A DNA stretch of 45,724 nucleotides from Opitutaceae bacterium. GTDB lineage: Bacteria; Verrucomicrobiota; Verrucomicrobiia; Opitutales; Opitutaceae. Of the stretch, positions 16,654-25,309 are shown one piece after another. The DNA is taken from contig JAUYAK010000036.1 of NCBI GenBank assembly GCA_030693515.1, forward strand, positions 1 to 45,724. Direction: 5' to 3'. The position numbers and the translations under genes were made by a program. Position 1 is the first letter of the stretch; every line of letters begins with the position of its first letter. Under the pieces are notes generated by a model. The model was not told the origin of the DNA, ran no database searches, and saw only the letters and a program-made list of their open reading frames with translations.

Positions 16654-17541
16654 TCATTTCTTGGGCGCGGCCTTCTGCTTCTTTGTTGGCGCGGTTGGCG
16701 TGACCTCGATCACAGGCACGGAATCTTTTTCAACATAGTCCACCACGGTCGCCTCGCCGATCTTCACCTCGGTCTTGAACTGCTCGGTCGCCTTGAGCTG
16801 GACGGGCTTGGCGGTCTCTCGACCGATGTGCGGACCGGCGAGCGCGAGCATCGCGGGCAGCGTCTGCGGGAGCGCGAGTCCGCGCGAGGGGCAGCTGATC
16901 TTGGTCGTCCAGAGCAGGACCTTCTCGCTGCGCGTCGCGGCCGCGTAGTCGTAGGCGGAGATCGCGGCGACGTAGAGATCCTCCGTCGCGAGGTCGGCGA
17001 CCGTCTCCGTCTCCGCGTCGCGAAACAGCGCGCCAGGCAGGAGCAGGTCGTTACGGAAGGCATCCGGCTCCTTGGTGATCAGGCCGAGCTTGTAGGCCCC
17101 CATGAAGCGAAGGAGCTGGTTGCGGTTGATCTGCCGGCCGGGATCATCGGCGTCACCGGAATACATCATGTCCGTGTTCATCGTGCCCCACGTCCAAATC
17201 AGGATCACAGTGGGCGGGTGCTCCGCGGAGCCGGCCAGGTAGCCCTGCTTGGCGAGCACCTTGGCGATGGTCTGCATGACTTCCTCCTTCGGCGGGATCT
17301 TTTCGCCCGCGATGATGCCGCCGAAATCGCGATAGCCCGCGCTCACCGCCTGGTAATAAATCGGATTGGCCGGCGTGGCCGCGCGGCGCAACAGACCGGC
17401 GGGCGTGGTGTCGGTCACGGCGATCACCTGCACGTCGCGCTTGGGAAAAATCCATTCGAGAAAACTCGCGGCACGGAGGGCCGGCGCCGCGGCCAGCACA
17501 GCGAAGATCAGCGGCAACAAGAGGCTAGCCGGTGGGTTCAT
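16654..17541 (-). CDS. Exported protein of unknown function
   Basis: A 295-residue protein with a signal peptide (about 1-24, ending APALRAAS). I recognise no domain. Two features stand out: TVILIWTWGTMNTDMMYSGD in the middle and a Lys/Pro-rich end (TAPTKKQKAAPKK). It is the last gene of a four-gene operon and overlaps the stop of the 1054-residue copper protein by four bases (17538-17541), so the two are translationally coupled and may act together in the periplasm or on the surface. Confidence 0.8.
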   Translation of the reverse strand: MNPPASLLLPLIFAVLAAAPALRAASFLEWIFPKRDVQVIAVTDTTPAGLLRRAATPANPIYYQAVSAGYRDFGGIIAGEKIPPKEEVMQTIAKVLAKQGYLAGSAEHPPTVILIWTWGTMNTDMMYSGDADDPGRQINRNQLLRFMGAYKLGLITKEPDAFRNDLLLPGALFRDAETETVADLATEDLYVAAISAYDYAAATRSEKVLLWTTKISCPSRGLALPQTLPAMLALAGPHIGRETAKPVQLKATEQFKTEVKIGEATVVDYVEKDSVPVIEVTPTAPTKKQKAAPKK

Positions 17542-20500
17542 GGTTTCACTTCCATGACGCCATTCATGATCGGCCAGTGACCGGGAAACGTGCAGACATA
17601 CGGGTAAAGTCCGGGTGCGGTGGGCGCACGGAAACGCAGCGTCGCCACGGCGTGCGGGTCGATGAGCTTGGTGGCGTGGAGGACTTTTTCCGATTTCGGG
17701 ACGAAGTCCTTTTTGATCCCGTCGGGATCCTTGGCCATCTCGTTGGCGGCGACCCCGACCTCCTCCAGTGCGCCGGGCCGGACGACGACGAGGTTGTGCT
17801 GCATCGCGTCGGGATTGCGGAAGACGAGCTTCACCGGCTGCCCCGGTTTCACGGCAAACGATTTCACGTCGAAGACCATCCGCTCCGGCACCGACGAAAT
17901 GGTAATCGTAAACAGATCCGGCTGCCGGTCGAAGGGATCGGCGTCAGCGGCCTTCTTCTTGCCGCCGACCGCCTTGGTGGCGGCCTTGGCCGCCTGATCG
18001 GCGCGCGCCACGTAGGCGGCCGCGGCGTGGGCCGCCGGGCCGTGCGCATGACCTTTCCAGTGCCGGGCCAGCGCCTCGGATTCGAGCGAGGTGCGGATCG
18101 CATAGGCCAGGTGGGCATCCGCCGGCTTTTCGAGCGCGGGCAAAATCGCCTCGAGTGCGCCCATCGTCCCAAGGTAGCTCGCCGCGATCGCGGCCTCCAT
18201 GCGGACAAGGCCGCTCGCATCCGCCGCGCGGGCACGCAGCAGTTCGAGGGCGTCGGGCAGGAGTGCGTGGGCGTGCCGGAGTTGATGCGTGGCGGCGGCC
18301 CGCGCCAGCGGCTCAGCGCAGGCGATCAGCTCGCGGAGCAGCGGCAGATTTGGCGCACCCAAGGCACGCGACAGCCACAGCGCCTCAAGCTGATGGCGGC
18401 GGAACAGCGCGTCTTTGGGATCGAGCGCACGCACCCACGCGTGCAAGGCCGGCTCGACGGCGGCCCGGCCCCGCGCCGCCAGTTCGCGCCGCGCGAGGTC
18501 GCGCACGCGGGATTCGGGCGCTTTCAGCAAGTCGATCTGCGCCGCGAGCGAGGCGCCGGCGAGGCGCGGCATCGGTGGGAGCACCGCGCCCTTGGGCACC
18601 ACGCGCCAGATGCGGCCCGAGGTGCGGTCGCGCCGCTCGTCGCGCAGCGAATACTGCATGTGGCCTTTGATCGGGTTATACCAGTCGCAGACATAGAGGT
18701 CGCCGCGCGGGCCGAACTTCACGTCCACGGGAATGAAGCTGAGGTTGGTCGAGAAGATGAGATCGGAGACGTAGCTCTCCTCAAAGTGATCACCGATCTG
18801 TTTCCAGTCATGGATCTCGATCCGGTTGGTCGGCTTGTAGCGGGCCTTGATCATCCGGCCCTGCAGCTCGGGCGGCCAGACGGGGCTATCGACAAACTCG
18901 TGGCCGCAGGTGCCCGAATAGGCGGGCAGCCCGCGCGCGTCGGCATGCTGCTGCGGAAAGGGCGGATTGGTCGCGTGGAACGCGCTCGCGAAGATCGGGT
19001 GGCTCGCGACGTGGTGGCCCCAGGCGGTGAAGGTCACGCCCCACGGGTTCGTGTTGGGATAGCTGCCAAAGGCGGTGAGCCGATGCGTCGCGGGATTGAA
19101 TTGAAACCACGAGGAGTTACGCGCGCGCACCGGACCGTAGGGCGTCTCGACCTGGCTGTTTTGGAAAATCGCCTCGCGGAAAAGCAGATCCCCGTCGGGC
19201 GTGCGGATGAAGTCATGCAACGAGTGGTGCGAATCCTCGGTGCCAAAGCCCGAGAAGATCACGCGGCGCACATCGGCGCGGTCGTCACCATCGGTGTCCT
19301 GCAGGAAGGTGAGGTGGGGCTGCTCCGAGACGTAGATCCCGCCGCCATCGGCGAACTCGAAACTGAGCGGGATGTGCAGCTTGTCCGCGAAGACCGTGCA
19401 CTTGTCCGCGCGCCCGTCACCATCGGTGTCCTCGAGGATCACGATCTTATCGGCGGGCTCGCGGCCGGGATAGACGTGCGGATAGGTGGTCGAGCAGCTC
19501 ACCCAGAGGCGGCCGCGCGCGTCCCACCGCAGCTGGATCGGCTTGGCGAGATCGGGGAACTGCTCCTCGGAGGCGAACAGGTTCACCTCGAAGCGCGGGT
19601 CCACCTTGAACGCGGCGAGTTCGTTCGCGGGCGTCATCCATTCGTTGGCCGCTTTGCTCCCATCGACGGGCGGCATGGCGGGGACATTGGAATCGTCGAT
19701 GGGCTTTCCGGAAAACTTTTCGCCGCGCGCGAGGCCGTGGAGGCGGGCGTCGCGGTTGGCGAGCATCACATCGAAGCCCTGCATCGCGGGCAGGAAGTCG
19801 AGGTAGCCGTAGGTGGCGTTGCGATCGCCGGTGTAGTAGTAGGTGTTGAGCGGCCGGTAGCGGCGAAAGAACTGACGGTTTTTGTCGGCCACGGCCGCGA
19901 CGAGTTCGGCGCCCGGCTTGGGCGCGGGCGAGACAAACGCGGCCTCGAACAGCGCGCGCGCGAAGGCCGCGTAGCCGGCATCGCCGAGATGCACACCATT
20001 GTCCGTGAGCTGCGTCGCCGGATCGGCCAGCGCCGCGCGCGTCGCCGCAAAGACATCCACGAACCCGACCTGCTGCTCCGCGGCGACGGCCCCCATCGCG
20101 CGGGTGTAGGCCTCGAGGCGCGCGTTGTTGAGATCGGCGGCGGGGATGCCGGGGACGTTTTCGTTGGCGATCGGAGAGACGAGCACGATGCGCGGGGCCG
20201 AGCCGCCGTTGTAGGCGCTCGTCCGGAGCTGCGTGAGAAACTTCACGAGCCGGGCCCGAAACTCCGCCAGCCGCTCCGCGCCGCCGAAGGATTCGTTGAA
20301 GCCATACGCCGCGAAAATCACGTCCGCGCGCTGCGCCGTGAGGTGCTGCTGCAGGTCGCCGAAATTTTTCGGTCGCGGCATCAAATCGATCTCGTCGGCC
20401 GACCATGCGAGCGTGCGCACCGTGAGATCGAGCTGCGGAAAGGCCGTGTGCAGCATGGCCTCGAAGTGCGGGTAGTCGTCGCCGCGCTCGAAGAGCGTGT

Positions 20501-20702
20501 TGCCGATGAGCACAATCCGATCGCCGCGCCGCAGCGTGAGCGGCAGCGAAGTCGCGATGGGCTCGATGGTGCGCGGGCGCGAACCGGTTTTCTCGTCGAG
20601 GCCGAAGCGCACGAGGTCCGGCTTCGGCGCCGGCTGCGCATCCAAGAGGGCCGGAATAACAACAAGCAGGAGAGCAACGCGGAGCAGATGGAGGCGGGTC
20701 AT
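17538..20702 (-). CDS. Secreted SGNH-like / PVC propeller / HEAT-repeat / cupredoxin protein
   Basis: A 1054-residue exported protein with a signal peptide at 1-22. Residues 55-260 are an SGNH-hydrolase-like domain: block III GFN (134-136) and block V D234...H238 are present, but block I reads IGNT (66-69) where GDS is expected. Residues about 360-690 are the PVC-type six-bladed propeller domain (VNLFASEEQFPDLAKPIQLR, two DTDGDxRAD loops, GPRGDLYVCDWYNPIKGHMQ). Residues about 700-900 are HEAT-like helical repeats. Residues 930-1054 form a type 1 copper domain with H969, C1037, H1042 and M1046 (C-x4-H-x3-M as in azurin). No CxxCH haem motif is present, unlike many relatives. It is third in a four-gene exported operon. 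Copper electron transfer is well supported; the substrate is unknown. Confidence 0.9.
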   Translation of the reverse strand: MTRLHLLRVALLLVVIPALLDAQPAPKPDLVRFGLDEKTGSRPRTIEPIATSLPLTLRRGDRIVLIGNTLFERGDDYPHFEAMLHTAFPQLDLTVRTLAWSADEIDLMPRPKNFGDLQQHLTAQRADVIFAAYGFNESFGGAERLAEFRARLVKFLTQLRTSAYNGGSAPRIVLVSPIANENVPGIPAADLNNARLEAYTRAMGAVAAEQQVGFVDVFAATRAALADPATQLTDNGVHLGDAGYAAFARALFEAAFVSPAPKPGAELVAAVADKNRQFFRRYRPLNTYYYTGDRNATYGYLDFLPAMQGFDVMLANRDARLHGLARGEKFSGKPIDDSNVPAMPPVDGSKAANEWMTPANELAAFKVDPRFEVNLFASEEQFPDLAKPIQLRWDARGRLWVSCSTTYPHVYPGREPADKIVILEDTDGDGRADKCTVFADKLHIPLSFEFADGGGIYVSEQPHLTFLQDTDGDDRADVRRVIFSGFGTEDSHHSLHDFIRTPDGDLLFREAIFQNSQVETPYGPVRARNSSWFQFNPATHRLTAFGSYPNTNPWGVTFTAWGHHVASHPIFASAFHATNPPFPQQHADARGLPAYSGTCGHEFVDSPVWPPELQGRMIKARYKPTNRIEIHDWKQIGDHFEESYVSDLIFSTNLSFIPVDVKFGPRGDLYVCDWYNPIKGHMQYSLRDERRDRTSGRIWRVVPKGAVLPPMPRLAGASLAAQIDLLKAPESRVRDLARRELAARGRAAVEPALHAWVRALDPKDALFRRHQLEALWLSRALGAPNLPLLRELIACAEPLARAAATHQLRHAHALLPDALELLRARAADASGLVRMEAAIAASYLGTMGALEAILPALEKPADAHLAYAIRTSLESEALARHWKGHAHGPAAHAAAAYVARADQAAKAATKAVGGKKKAADADPFDRQPDLFTITISSVPERMVFDVKSFAVKPGQPVKLVFRNPDAMQHNLVVVRPGALEEVGVAANEMAKDPDGIKKDFVPKSEKVLHATKLIDPHAVATLRFRAPTAPGLYPYVCTFPGHWPIMNGVMEVKP

Positions 20703-20715
20703 CGTGGCGAAGAAA

Positions 20716-21588
20716 TTATTTGGCCGCAGGCGAGGGTTGCAGGTCGATGCGCACAGGCAAATCGCCGAGGTCGTAATAGCGATGCTCGATGCGATCGTCG
20801 CGCACGATGGCCACGCGCAGGCCGGACTTGGCGCCGCCGAGCGGCTTGCCCACGGGGCCGCTCGTGACGGCCTCCAGATCGCCGTCGCGCGCCTCGGCGT
20901 TGCGGTGGTAATGGCCGCAAAACAGGTAGCGCACGCCGAACTCCCGGAAGAGCGCGAGGTGCGGAGCGCGGCGCGCGAGCGGGATGTTGAAATACTGGTC
21001 CGGCTCCGCGGCGCTCTTCAGGAACCACGGATGATGCTGGAAGACGACGATGTGGCGCGGGTTTTCCGCCCGGGCCTTGGCCAGCTCGGCGCGCAGCCAC
21101 CGCTCCTGCTCCGCGAGCTGCGCAGTGGATTTCTCCGGCGAGTGAATCACGCTGGAGTTGAGCACCACGCCCACGAGCCCGCCGTGGCGAAACACGTAGC
21201 GGTCGGGGCCGAAAATTTTCGTGTAGTTAGCGAGGCTCTCGGGCGTGGGCACGTTCTGCACGTCGTGGTTGCCCGCGATGTGATATACGGGAATCGCCGC
21301 ATCGACCTTGCCGGCGATGCGGCGGTATTCCGCGATCTGCGCGGCGTCGCCGGGCTTATGCACCAGGTCGCCGGTGATGACGACAAACGCCGGCCGCAGC
21401 CGGTTGACCGCCGCGACGGCAAACTCGAAGTTGGCGGCATCCTGCGTGAAATCGCGATTGTCCGTAAACATCCCCAGCTGCGGATCGCTGAGCTGGATGA
21501 AGAAGAACGGCTCCGCCGCGCGCGCCGCCGCCGCCAGCGAGAGCGCACCGGCCAGCGCGAACGCGAGCCGGCGCAGCCGCGCGATCAT
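20716..21588 (-). CDS. Exported metallophosphoesterase
   Basis: A 290-residue calcineurin-like phosphoesterase with a signal peptide (1-24, ending ARAAEP). All metal motifs are visible: QLSDPQLG, TGDLVH, IAGNHDV, FQHHPWF and FCGHYHRN. The closest style is the CPPED1-like group. It starts in a four-base overlap with the GlcG-like gene (21585-21588) and is followed after 13 bases by the copper protein gene. A periplasmic phosphatase acting beside the copper protein is plausible; the substrate is not known. Confidence 0.9.
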   Translation of the reverse strand: MIARLRRLAFALAGALSLAAAARAAEPFFFIQLSDPQLGMFTDNRDFTQDAANFEFAVAAVNRLRPAFVVITGDLVHKPGDAAQIAEYRRIAGKVDAAIPVYHIAGNHDVQNVPTPESLANYTKIFGPDRYVFRHGGLVGVVLNSSVIHSPEKSTAQLAEQERWLRAELAKARAENPRHIVVFQHHPWFLKSAAEPDQYFNIPLARRAPHLALFREFGVRYLFCGHYHRNAEARDGDLEAVTSGPVGKPLGGAKSGLRVAIVRDDRIEHRYYDLGDLPVRIDLQPSPAAK

Positions 21589-22067
21589 TTCAGGGCCGCC
21601 AAGCCGGCCGCGGCGATCTGGCCGTCTTGCGCGGAAGTCACCCCCGAGACGCCGATGGCGCCGACCAGCTTGCCGCCGACCACGATCGGCAGACCGCCCT
21701 CGAGCGGCAGCGCACCGGGGAGCTTGAGGATGCGCAGGCCCTCGCCCCCGGCCGCGACCATGTCCTGAAACGCCTTCGTCGAGCGGCGAAACGCGGCGGA
21801 GGTCCGCGCTTTTTCGAGCGCCACCTCGACGCTGCCGTATTGCGTCGAATCAATCCGATCAAAAGCCACGAGGTGGCCGCCCGAATCCACGATGGCGATG
21901 GCGACGTTCCACTTGTTCTTCACGGCCTCCGCGTGCGCGGCGGCAAGGACCCGCTTGGCGTCCGCGAGCGGAATGGGCGCGCCGTAGTCGGGCATGGGAG
22001 CTTGCGCGCGCAACAGCGGAGCGAGCACGGCGAAGGCGAGAACGAGGAGGAGGCGGGGAGTTTTCAT
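21585..22067 (-). CDS. Exported GlcG/HbpS family haem-binding-like protein
   Basis: A 160-residue protein with a signal peptide (1-21, ending LRAQAP). The GlcG/HbpS (DUF336) fold is indicated by AIVDSGGHLVAFDRIDSTQYGSVEVALEKARTS-type sequence, SAAFRRSTKAF and the C-terminal GALPLEGGLPIVVGGKLVGAIGVSG. HbpS binds haem and senses redox stress in Streptomyces, while GlcG sits in glycolate operons; many members have no known role. It is the first gene of the exported operon and overlaps the metallophosphoesterase start. A haem or redox role next to a copper protein is a reasonable inference. Confidence 0.87.
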   Translation of the reverse strand: MKTPRLLLVLAFAVLAPLLRAQAPMPDYGAPIPLADAKRVLAAAHAEAVKNKWNVAIAIVDSGGHLVAFDRIDSTQYGSVEVALEKARTSAAFRRSTKAFQDMVAAGGEGLRILKLPGALPLEGGLPIVVGGKLVGAIGVSGVTSAQDGQIAAAGLAALK

Positions 22068-22190
22068 GATGGGATGGAGGTTCGCGAGGACGCTAGGCGA
22101 CGCGCCGCAAGCTTGTCAGGGCGAAACGTGCGCCGATCGCGCGAGTCGGCTAAGAAATCGCGTCATCGTCCGTCTTGTGCCCCGAACCCC

Positions 22191-22730
22191 ATGAGCAAGC
22201 TCTATCTCATCACGCCCCTCGCCGCGCTGGCGGTGTTCGCCTTGGCGCAGCGCCGTCACGCGCAGGAGTTTCACGCGCACCAGCGTGATCTACAGCGCAG
22301 CGCAACCGAGGCCCGCGCGACCCGCGATCGGGCCATGGAAGTCGCGCGCGAAACAGCCCGCGCCTCTGCCTTCGCCGCGCAGGAGCAACGCCGCCGGGCG
22401 ACGGAGGATAAGCTCCGCCTCGCCACCACCCAGCGCGCAGCCCGGGAAGAAGCTGTGCGCCGGCGCGACGCCGCCGAACAGCAGGAACTCGCCCTCCAGC
22501 GCCAGCTCCGCGCCCTGCGCGCGGAGATCGAAGCCGAGAACCAAGCGCTCGCCCGCGAACGCGAACGCGTCCGCCAGCTCCAGCTGGAGAAGGCCGACCT
22601 CGACCAAGGCCTCGCCTTCGCCGGCTCAATGCAGGCCGCAATCATCCGGGTCCGGGACAAAATCGAGGCCGCCGATGCGCACCGCAGCATGGCCGCGGGC
22701 GGCACCCAGCCGCCGACGCGGCGGCCCTGA
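22191..22730 (+). CDS. Membrane-anchored coiled-coil protein
   Basis: A 179-residue protein with one hydrophobic segment at residues 5-21 (LITPLAALAVFALAQ) and then a long, highly charged helix rich in Arg, Glu, Ala and Gln (about 22-150), surely a coiled coil. It ends in a short Pro/Arg tail. The start ATG is 123 bases from the divergent GlcG-like gene. There is no enzymatic motif. It could be a structural or scaffold protein at the inner membrane. Low-complexity composition makes homology hard to judge, and the antisense strand is also open, but the start, hydrophobic segment and intergenic position favour this strand. Confidence 0.65.
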   Translation: MSKLYLITPLAALAVFALAQRRHAQEFHAHQRDLQRSATEARATRDRAMEVARETARASAFAAQEQRRRATEDKLRLATTQRAAREEAVRRRDAAEQQELALQRQLRALRAEIEAENQALARERERVRQLQLEKADLDQGLAFAGSMQAAIIRVRDKIEAADAHRSMAAGGTQPPTRRP

Positions 22731-22763
22731 CGAATCGCGGGACGGCCGCGAGCGCGCCCTCGC

Positions 22764-23297
22764 CTACTCCAGCCCAAGCGCCTTGCGCCCGGTCTCGGAG
22801 ATCATCTGCGGCGTCCATTGCGGATCCCAGACGATATGCACGCGGGCCGTCTCGACCGTGGGCAGCGCGGCGATTTTCTGCCGCGCATCCTCCGCGATCA
22901 CCGGGCCCATGCCGCAGCCGGGGGCCGTCAACGTCATCTTCACCTCAATCGCACGCCCACCCCCCGGCGCCTCGCCGATCGCGAGATCGTAGATGAGGCC
23001 GAGGTCCACGATGTTCACCGGGATTTCCGGATCGAAGCAGGTCTTCAGCGCGGCCCACACGGCCTGTTCGCTGAAGTCACCCGCCACCGCCGCGCCTTCG
23101 GCGGCAGGCACGTAGCCGGCGATCGCCGCGACGTGCTCGCGCGCGATGCGGTAGAGGCCGCGATCGGTGCGCACGGTCACGTTGCCGCCGAGCGTCTGGA
23201 CGATGAAGACCTCCGTGCCGCGCGCGAGCGTCGCGGCGTCACCAGCGGGAATGAGCGTGGCCGGGACGTCCCGGTCGAGCGTGTGAGTTTGCGCCAT
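22764..23297 (-). CDS. sufT: Fe-S cluster assembly factor SufT
   Basis: A 177-residue protein of the SufT type. The C-terminal half is a MIP18/DUF59 domain with DPEIPVNIVDLGLIYDLAI and MTLTAPGCGMGPVI, including the conserved cysteine. The N-terminal 75 residues form the SufT-specific extension (ATLARGTEVFIVQTLGGNVTV). SufT helps mature Fe-S proteins under high demand. It is eight bases downstream of sppA and converges with the coiled-coil gene. No other suf genes are in the window. Confidence 0.88.
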   Translation of the reverse strand: MAQTHTLDRDVPATLIPAGDAATLARGTEVFIVQTLGGNVTVRTDRGLYRIAREHVAAIAGYVPAAEGAAVAGDFSEQAVWAALKTCFDPEIPVNIVDLGLIYDLAIGEAPGGGRAIEVKMTLTAPGCGMGPVIAEDARQKIAALPTVETARVHIVWDPQWTPQMISETGRKALGLE

Positions 23298-23305
23298 GTC
23301 CGCAG

Positions 23306-25138
23306 TCAGCGGATCTGGAGCGAATACGGCAAGCGCGCGTAAATTCCCTGCGGATCATTGAGCGCGCGGAGCGTTTTGAGCTCGGCCTCGATGCGCCGCG
23401 TGATCTCGGCACCGACGCCCTGGGCTCGCACCGCACGGGGCGCCGCGTGCTCGAGCAATTCCTGAATCGCTTCGATGAGCTCTTTTTGGCGCGGATATTC
23501 GGTGACGCGGTAATTGCTGCCGAGGCCGGCCTTCTCCGCCGCAAACGCGATCGCGTCGTCCAGGCCGCCGAGTTCATCGACGAGCCCGTTTTGCAGCGCG
23601 TCCGAGCCCGACCACACGCGGCCTTGCGCGATGGCCTCGACTCCCTCGCGGCTGAGGCCGCGCGCCTCGGCGACCTTGCCGATGAATTCGCCGTAGATCC
23701 AATCGACCATGCGCTGGAGGACGGCCAGCTCCTCGGGTGTCTTGGGCCGGGAGATGGTGAGGGCGTCGGCAAACTTGCCGGTCTTCACGCTGTCGAAGGT
23801 CACGCCGAAATCGTTGGCCAGTTTCTTCACATCGAACTGCAGGCCGAAGACGCCAATCGAGCCCGTGATGGTGGTAGGCTCGGCAAAGATGCGATCGCCA
23901 TACGCCGCGATCCAGTAGCCGCCCGAGGCCGCATAGGAGCCCATGGAGACGACGACGGGCTTCACCTTCCTGGTCAGGCGGACCTCGCGGCCAATGACTT
24001 CTGAGGCGGTCGCGCTGCCGCCCGGACTGTTGATGCGCAGGACGACGGCCTTCACGTTCTCATCCTGCCGGAGCTTGCGCAGCTCGCGGGAAAACTTCGA
24101 GCCGCCGACCTCGCCGGTGTCGCCGTCCCCATCGACGATCTCGCCCTCGGCATATACGATTGCGATGCGGCCGCGGCCGGAGCTGGAGGAGGAGGAACCC
24201 TTGTCCTTCCGGCGCGGGCCGTCGGCCACGTCCTTGGCCTGCTTCGCGTAGTCCGTGAGCGCGATCTGCTTGAAGGCTTCCTTGGTGCCGGCCCGGCCGG
24301 TCTTGGCTTTGAGCGTGTCGTAAACTTCGTCGCGGTAGGCGATGCGGTCGATGAGGCCGCCGGCCTTGGCGGCTTCGGCCCGGATGAGGCCCTCGGCATC
24401 GACGGTCGCCTGGATTTTCGCCGGCGTGAGATCGCGGCCGGGGGCGATGTCGCCGAGCAGGCCGCCCCAGATGTCGTTGAGGAGTTTCTGCACTTCCTCG
24501 CGGTTCTCGGGGCTCATCTCGCGGCGCGTGAACGGCTCGACGGCGGATTTGTATTTGCCAACGCGCGTGACTTGCACGCCGATGCCGTATTTCTCGAAGG
24601 CGCCGGCGAAGAACATGGGCTCACTGGCCAGCCCCGGCATGATGATCATGCCGTAGGGATCGAGCGCGAGGTCGCCCGCGACGGACGCGAGGTAGTAGCT
24701 GCGGGTGGTGGCATGGGTGAGGTAGGCCGCGATGGGTTTGCCGGCGGCCTTGAAGTCGGTGAGCGCACCGCGGACCTCCTTGAGCGCCGCATAGCCCGAG
24801 CCGAAGGCGGCGGGGGAGAGTTCGCCGGTGATATAAACGCCGGCGATGCGATCGTCCGCTGCCGCCGCGTGCAGTGCGCGCGTGATAGTCCGGAGCTGGA
24901 GCGTCTCGCCGCTGCCGCCAAAGGGGCCGAAATCCACCGGCGGCGGCGCATCTGTGATATTGGCCGAAAGATCAAACACGAGATAGGCGCCGCGCTCGAC
25001 CGTCGGCGCGCCCTTCTCGATCGATCCGCCGAGCGACGCCATGGCAGCCAAGAGGCCGATGAACAGCAGGAAGCCAAAGACAGAGAACAGCACGAGCGCC
25101 ACCAGCGCCCCGAGCATCGACGTGAAAAAATTCTTCAT
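23306..25138 (-). CDS. sppA: Signal peptide peptidase SppA, 67K type
   Basis: A 610-residue membrane protease that degrades cleaved signal peptides. It has an N-terminal membrane segment (about 8-35, ALVALVLFSVFGFLLFIGLL), then tandem ClpP-like domains as in E. coli SppA. The general-base lysine is expected in KYKSAVEPFTRR in the first domain. The serine nucleophile is in MGSYAASGGYWIA in the second domain, followed by TITGSIGVFG. A low-complexity KGSSSSSSGRGR linker lies between the domains. It is followed by sufT at eight bases and is divergent from the conserved gene at 25310. Confidence 0.94.
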   Translation of the reverse strand: MKNFFTSMLGALVALVLFSVFGFLLFIGLLAAMASLGGSIEKGAPTVERGAYLVFDLSANITDAPPPVDFGPFGGSGETLQLRTITRALHAAAADDRIAGVYITGELSPAAFGSGYAALKEVRGALTDFKAAGKPIAAYLTHATTRSYYLASVAGDLALDPYGMIIMPGLASEPMFFAGAFEKYGIGVQVTRVGKYKSAVEPFTRREMSPENREEVQKLLNDIWGGLLGDIAPGRDLTPAKIQATVDAEGLIRAEAAKAGGLIDRIAYRDEVYDTLKAKTGRAGTKEAFKQIALTDYAKQAKDVADGPRRKDKGSSSSSSGRGRIAIVYAEGEIVDGDGDTGEVGGSKFSRELRKLRQDENVKAVVLRINSPGGSATASEVIGREVRLTRKVKPVVVSMGSYAASGGYWIAAYGDRIFAEPTTITGSIGVFGLQFDVKKLANDFGVTFDSVKTGKFADALTISRPKTPEELAVLQRMVDWIYGEFIGKVAEARGLSREGVEAIAQGRVWSGSDALQNGLVDELGGLDDAIAFAAEKAGLGSNYRVTEYPRQKELIEAIQELLEHAAPRAVRAQGVGAEITRRIEAELKTLRALNDPQGIYARLPYSLQIR

Positions 25139-25309
25139 AGCGTGGCGCGGACGCTAGTCGCTTTCGGACATTGCACCAGACGAAAGGCCGCACCCGCAGA
25201 ATGTCCTAACCCCATCGGCGCTTGTTACGATTAGTTGAGATAACACATGAGCGCCCCCTCCACTGCCTCGTTGCGCCCGCTGCCCTTTGCCCCAAAGACT
25301 GCCCCTACC

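Noticed and set aside
17532-20867. A 1111-residue open frame opposite the copper protein gene
   Set aside because: It is the antisense shadow of a gene with clear domains. Its product is Arg/His/Gly-rich with no recognisable motif, as expected from GC-rich codon bias.
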